From: Carallia brachiata
Taxonomy: Eukaryota > Streptophyta > Magnoliopsida > Malpighiales > Rhizophoraceae
Reading direction: 5' to 3'
NCBI GenBank assembly: GCA_021464245.1
Contig: JADCRB010000043.1
Location: 1,053,576 to 1,117,575 of the forward strand
Length of the DNA stretch: 64,000 bases
Below the pieces are notes generated by a model. That model worked only from the letters and a program-made list of their open reading frames with translations. It made no database searches and had not been told where the DNA came from. The position numbers and the translations under genes were made by a program. Position 1 is the stretch's first letter. Every line of letters starts with the position of its first letter. Shown here in pieces: positions 62,801 to 64,000 of this stretch.

Positions 62801-64000
62801 ACATATTATGTTCTTTTTCCGCAAATCACCATTTTTCAATCAAGAAATTTGTGGCTATTTGCTTTGTAGGTTTTTCATCTCTTCTCAAGTCTGTCGATGA
62901 AATACACAAAAGAAAGCAAACTTTTTTTCTTTGTGAACGCACAAAGCAAGGATTTAATTATAATTTTTATGAGCAATTATCATGTACATAGCTAGTCAAA
63001 ATGGGAAAGTAAATATTTTTTTCCGTATTTTCAAATTATTTCTTTTCAACCAATTTATCAATTACAAGAAGGCAATCCTTCCAGGATTTCCTTCTATGTT
63101 ATGCGCGGGTCAAACTCAAACACTATGCATCAGAAGTTGCCAAAAGAGTGTTGCACTTGGTTCGAATGAAAGAGGCTGTGAATTTCTTGCTAAGGGAGCA
63201 AGGGTTCGAATTGTACCCCTTGCTCACGTGTTCTTTTTCCCCAATGTGGCTTAGTCAATGTGCCAAAAAAATAGAAGTTCAAATGACTGACACCTAACAT
63301 CGGTTTTCTATATACACACACACACACAAACAAAGACACTGAAAGAGAGACTCCTGTCCTTTCCCTCAACGTGGTCCGATCACCCTCATTACAGACAAAA
63401 AAAAAAAAAAAAAAGTGCCAAAACTTCCACAGTTAATAACCCGAGATTTCTGTGTTTCTGGGCAATGACAGATAGATACCAAACGTAACTGATTTATGTG
63501 ATTCTGTGTTTATACCAAACGTAACTTATCCGTTGCCTAAAAGCTACGAACAAAATGAATAAAAAAAAAAAAGCTGCGAACAAAACTGTTGAGTAATTTA
63601 AAAAAGAAAATACTATGTAGTAATATTTAGGTAAGAACAAAGTAGTAACAAAATAATATATATTGTTGGATAATTAAAATTTAAAAAATAAAAAATAAAT
63701 AAACTGTTAAATTATGTTGGATGAATTGTGTAATTATTTTATTATCATTTAAAGTTAAAACTATATAATAAAAATTTTTAACAAACTGCGTCTGCTAAAA
63801 AATTTGGGACAACTACTACATAAATATCATTAGTTAATGTTTTTAACAATAATTAATAATCAATTAAGTATAATAACAGCAAGGATTGGATATCCGCTAT
63901 CAATTTTAAGGGATTTCTTAATTTGTAATGGGTACAAAGTTGACACGTGAAATCTGCATAGGTAGATTGTGAAAAATATATTAAATTAAAAAAAGGATAA
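59861..64000. other. NRAMP promoter side and AT-rich intergenic DNA
   Basis: 59861-60060 is the likely promoter and 5' leader of the distal NRAMP gene. The remainder is AT-rich with many homopolymers and a short AC repeat at 63314-63327. Open frames of 60-90 codons overlap randomly on both strands and none matches a family I know. A tRNA B-box-like GGGTTCGAATT occurs at about 63202 without a matching A box. No gene, RNA or element can be supported. Confidence 0.5.

Noticed and set aside
63125..63245. Possible second SINE or tRNA gene
   Set aside because: B-box-like GGGTTCGAATT is present but there is no A box at the right spacing, no cloverleaf, no tail and no target duplication.

Overview
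The window is nuclear DNA of a flowering plant, most likely a eudicot. Genes have many short exons with GT-AG introns, introns and intergenic DNA are AT-rich, and plant-type families are present (organellar RsmH, nucellin-like aspartic protease, KIN-7 kinesin, plant NRAMP). The species cannot be fixed from the sequence alone. There is no bacterial-type operon, CRISPR array, rRNA or tRNA gene that I can support.

Layout. 0.6-2.9 kb (+): RsmH/MraW-type rRNA methyltransferase. 3.6-13.4 kb (+): tandem duplication of an aspartic protease. The first copy has two small frameshifts; the second is a clear pseudogene interrupted by a tRNA-derived SINE. 13.5-23.9 kb (-): a 25-exon KIN-7 kinesin. 26.3-30.0 kb (+): replication factor C subunit 3, intact. 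32.0-42.7 kb (-): two intact genes for 20S proteasome subunit beta-3 flanking an intact 8-oxoguanine DNA glycosylase (OGG1). 44.1-59.9 kb (-): tandem NRAMP metal transporters. The distal copy (54.1-59.9) is complete; the proximal copy (44.9-50.5) has lost its start, has a frameshift, and is joined to a 3' fragment of a further copy. 59.9-64 kb: AT-rich DNA without a recognisable gene.

The genes are unrelated housekeeping or transport functions and do not form a pathway. The theme of the window is duplication followed by transposon insertion. The protease, proteasome and NRAMP duplications each supply an empty reference site for an insertion in the sister copy: a SINE in a protease exon, a hAT-like element in a proteasome intron, and a PIF/Harbinger-like and a hAT-like element in the NRAMP unit. 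A foldback element occurs only in the other NRAMP copy. A separate 478-bp element at 30.6 kb carries 9-bp target duplications.

A second theme is scattered single-base deletions, mostly in short homopolymers: four in the kinesin, one in RsmH, one in the proximal NRAMP copy, and one plus a 2-base deletion in the first protease. RFC3, OGG1, both proteasome genes and the distal NRAMP read cleanly through every exon. The kinesin pattern (four indels, no nonsense change, every splice site kept) looks more like residual assembly error than decay and should be resolved before any of these genes is called dead.
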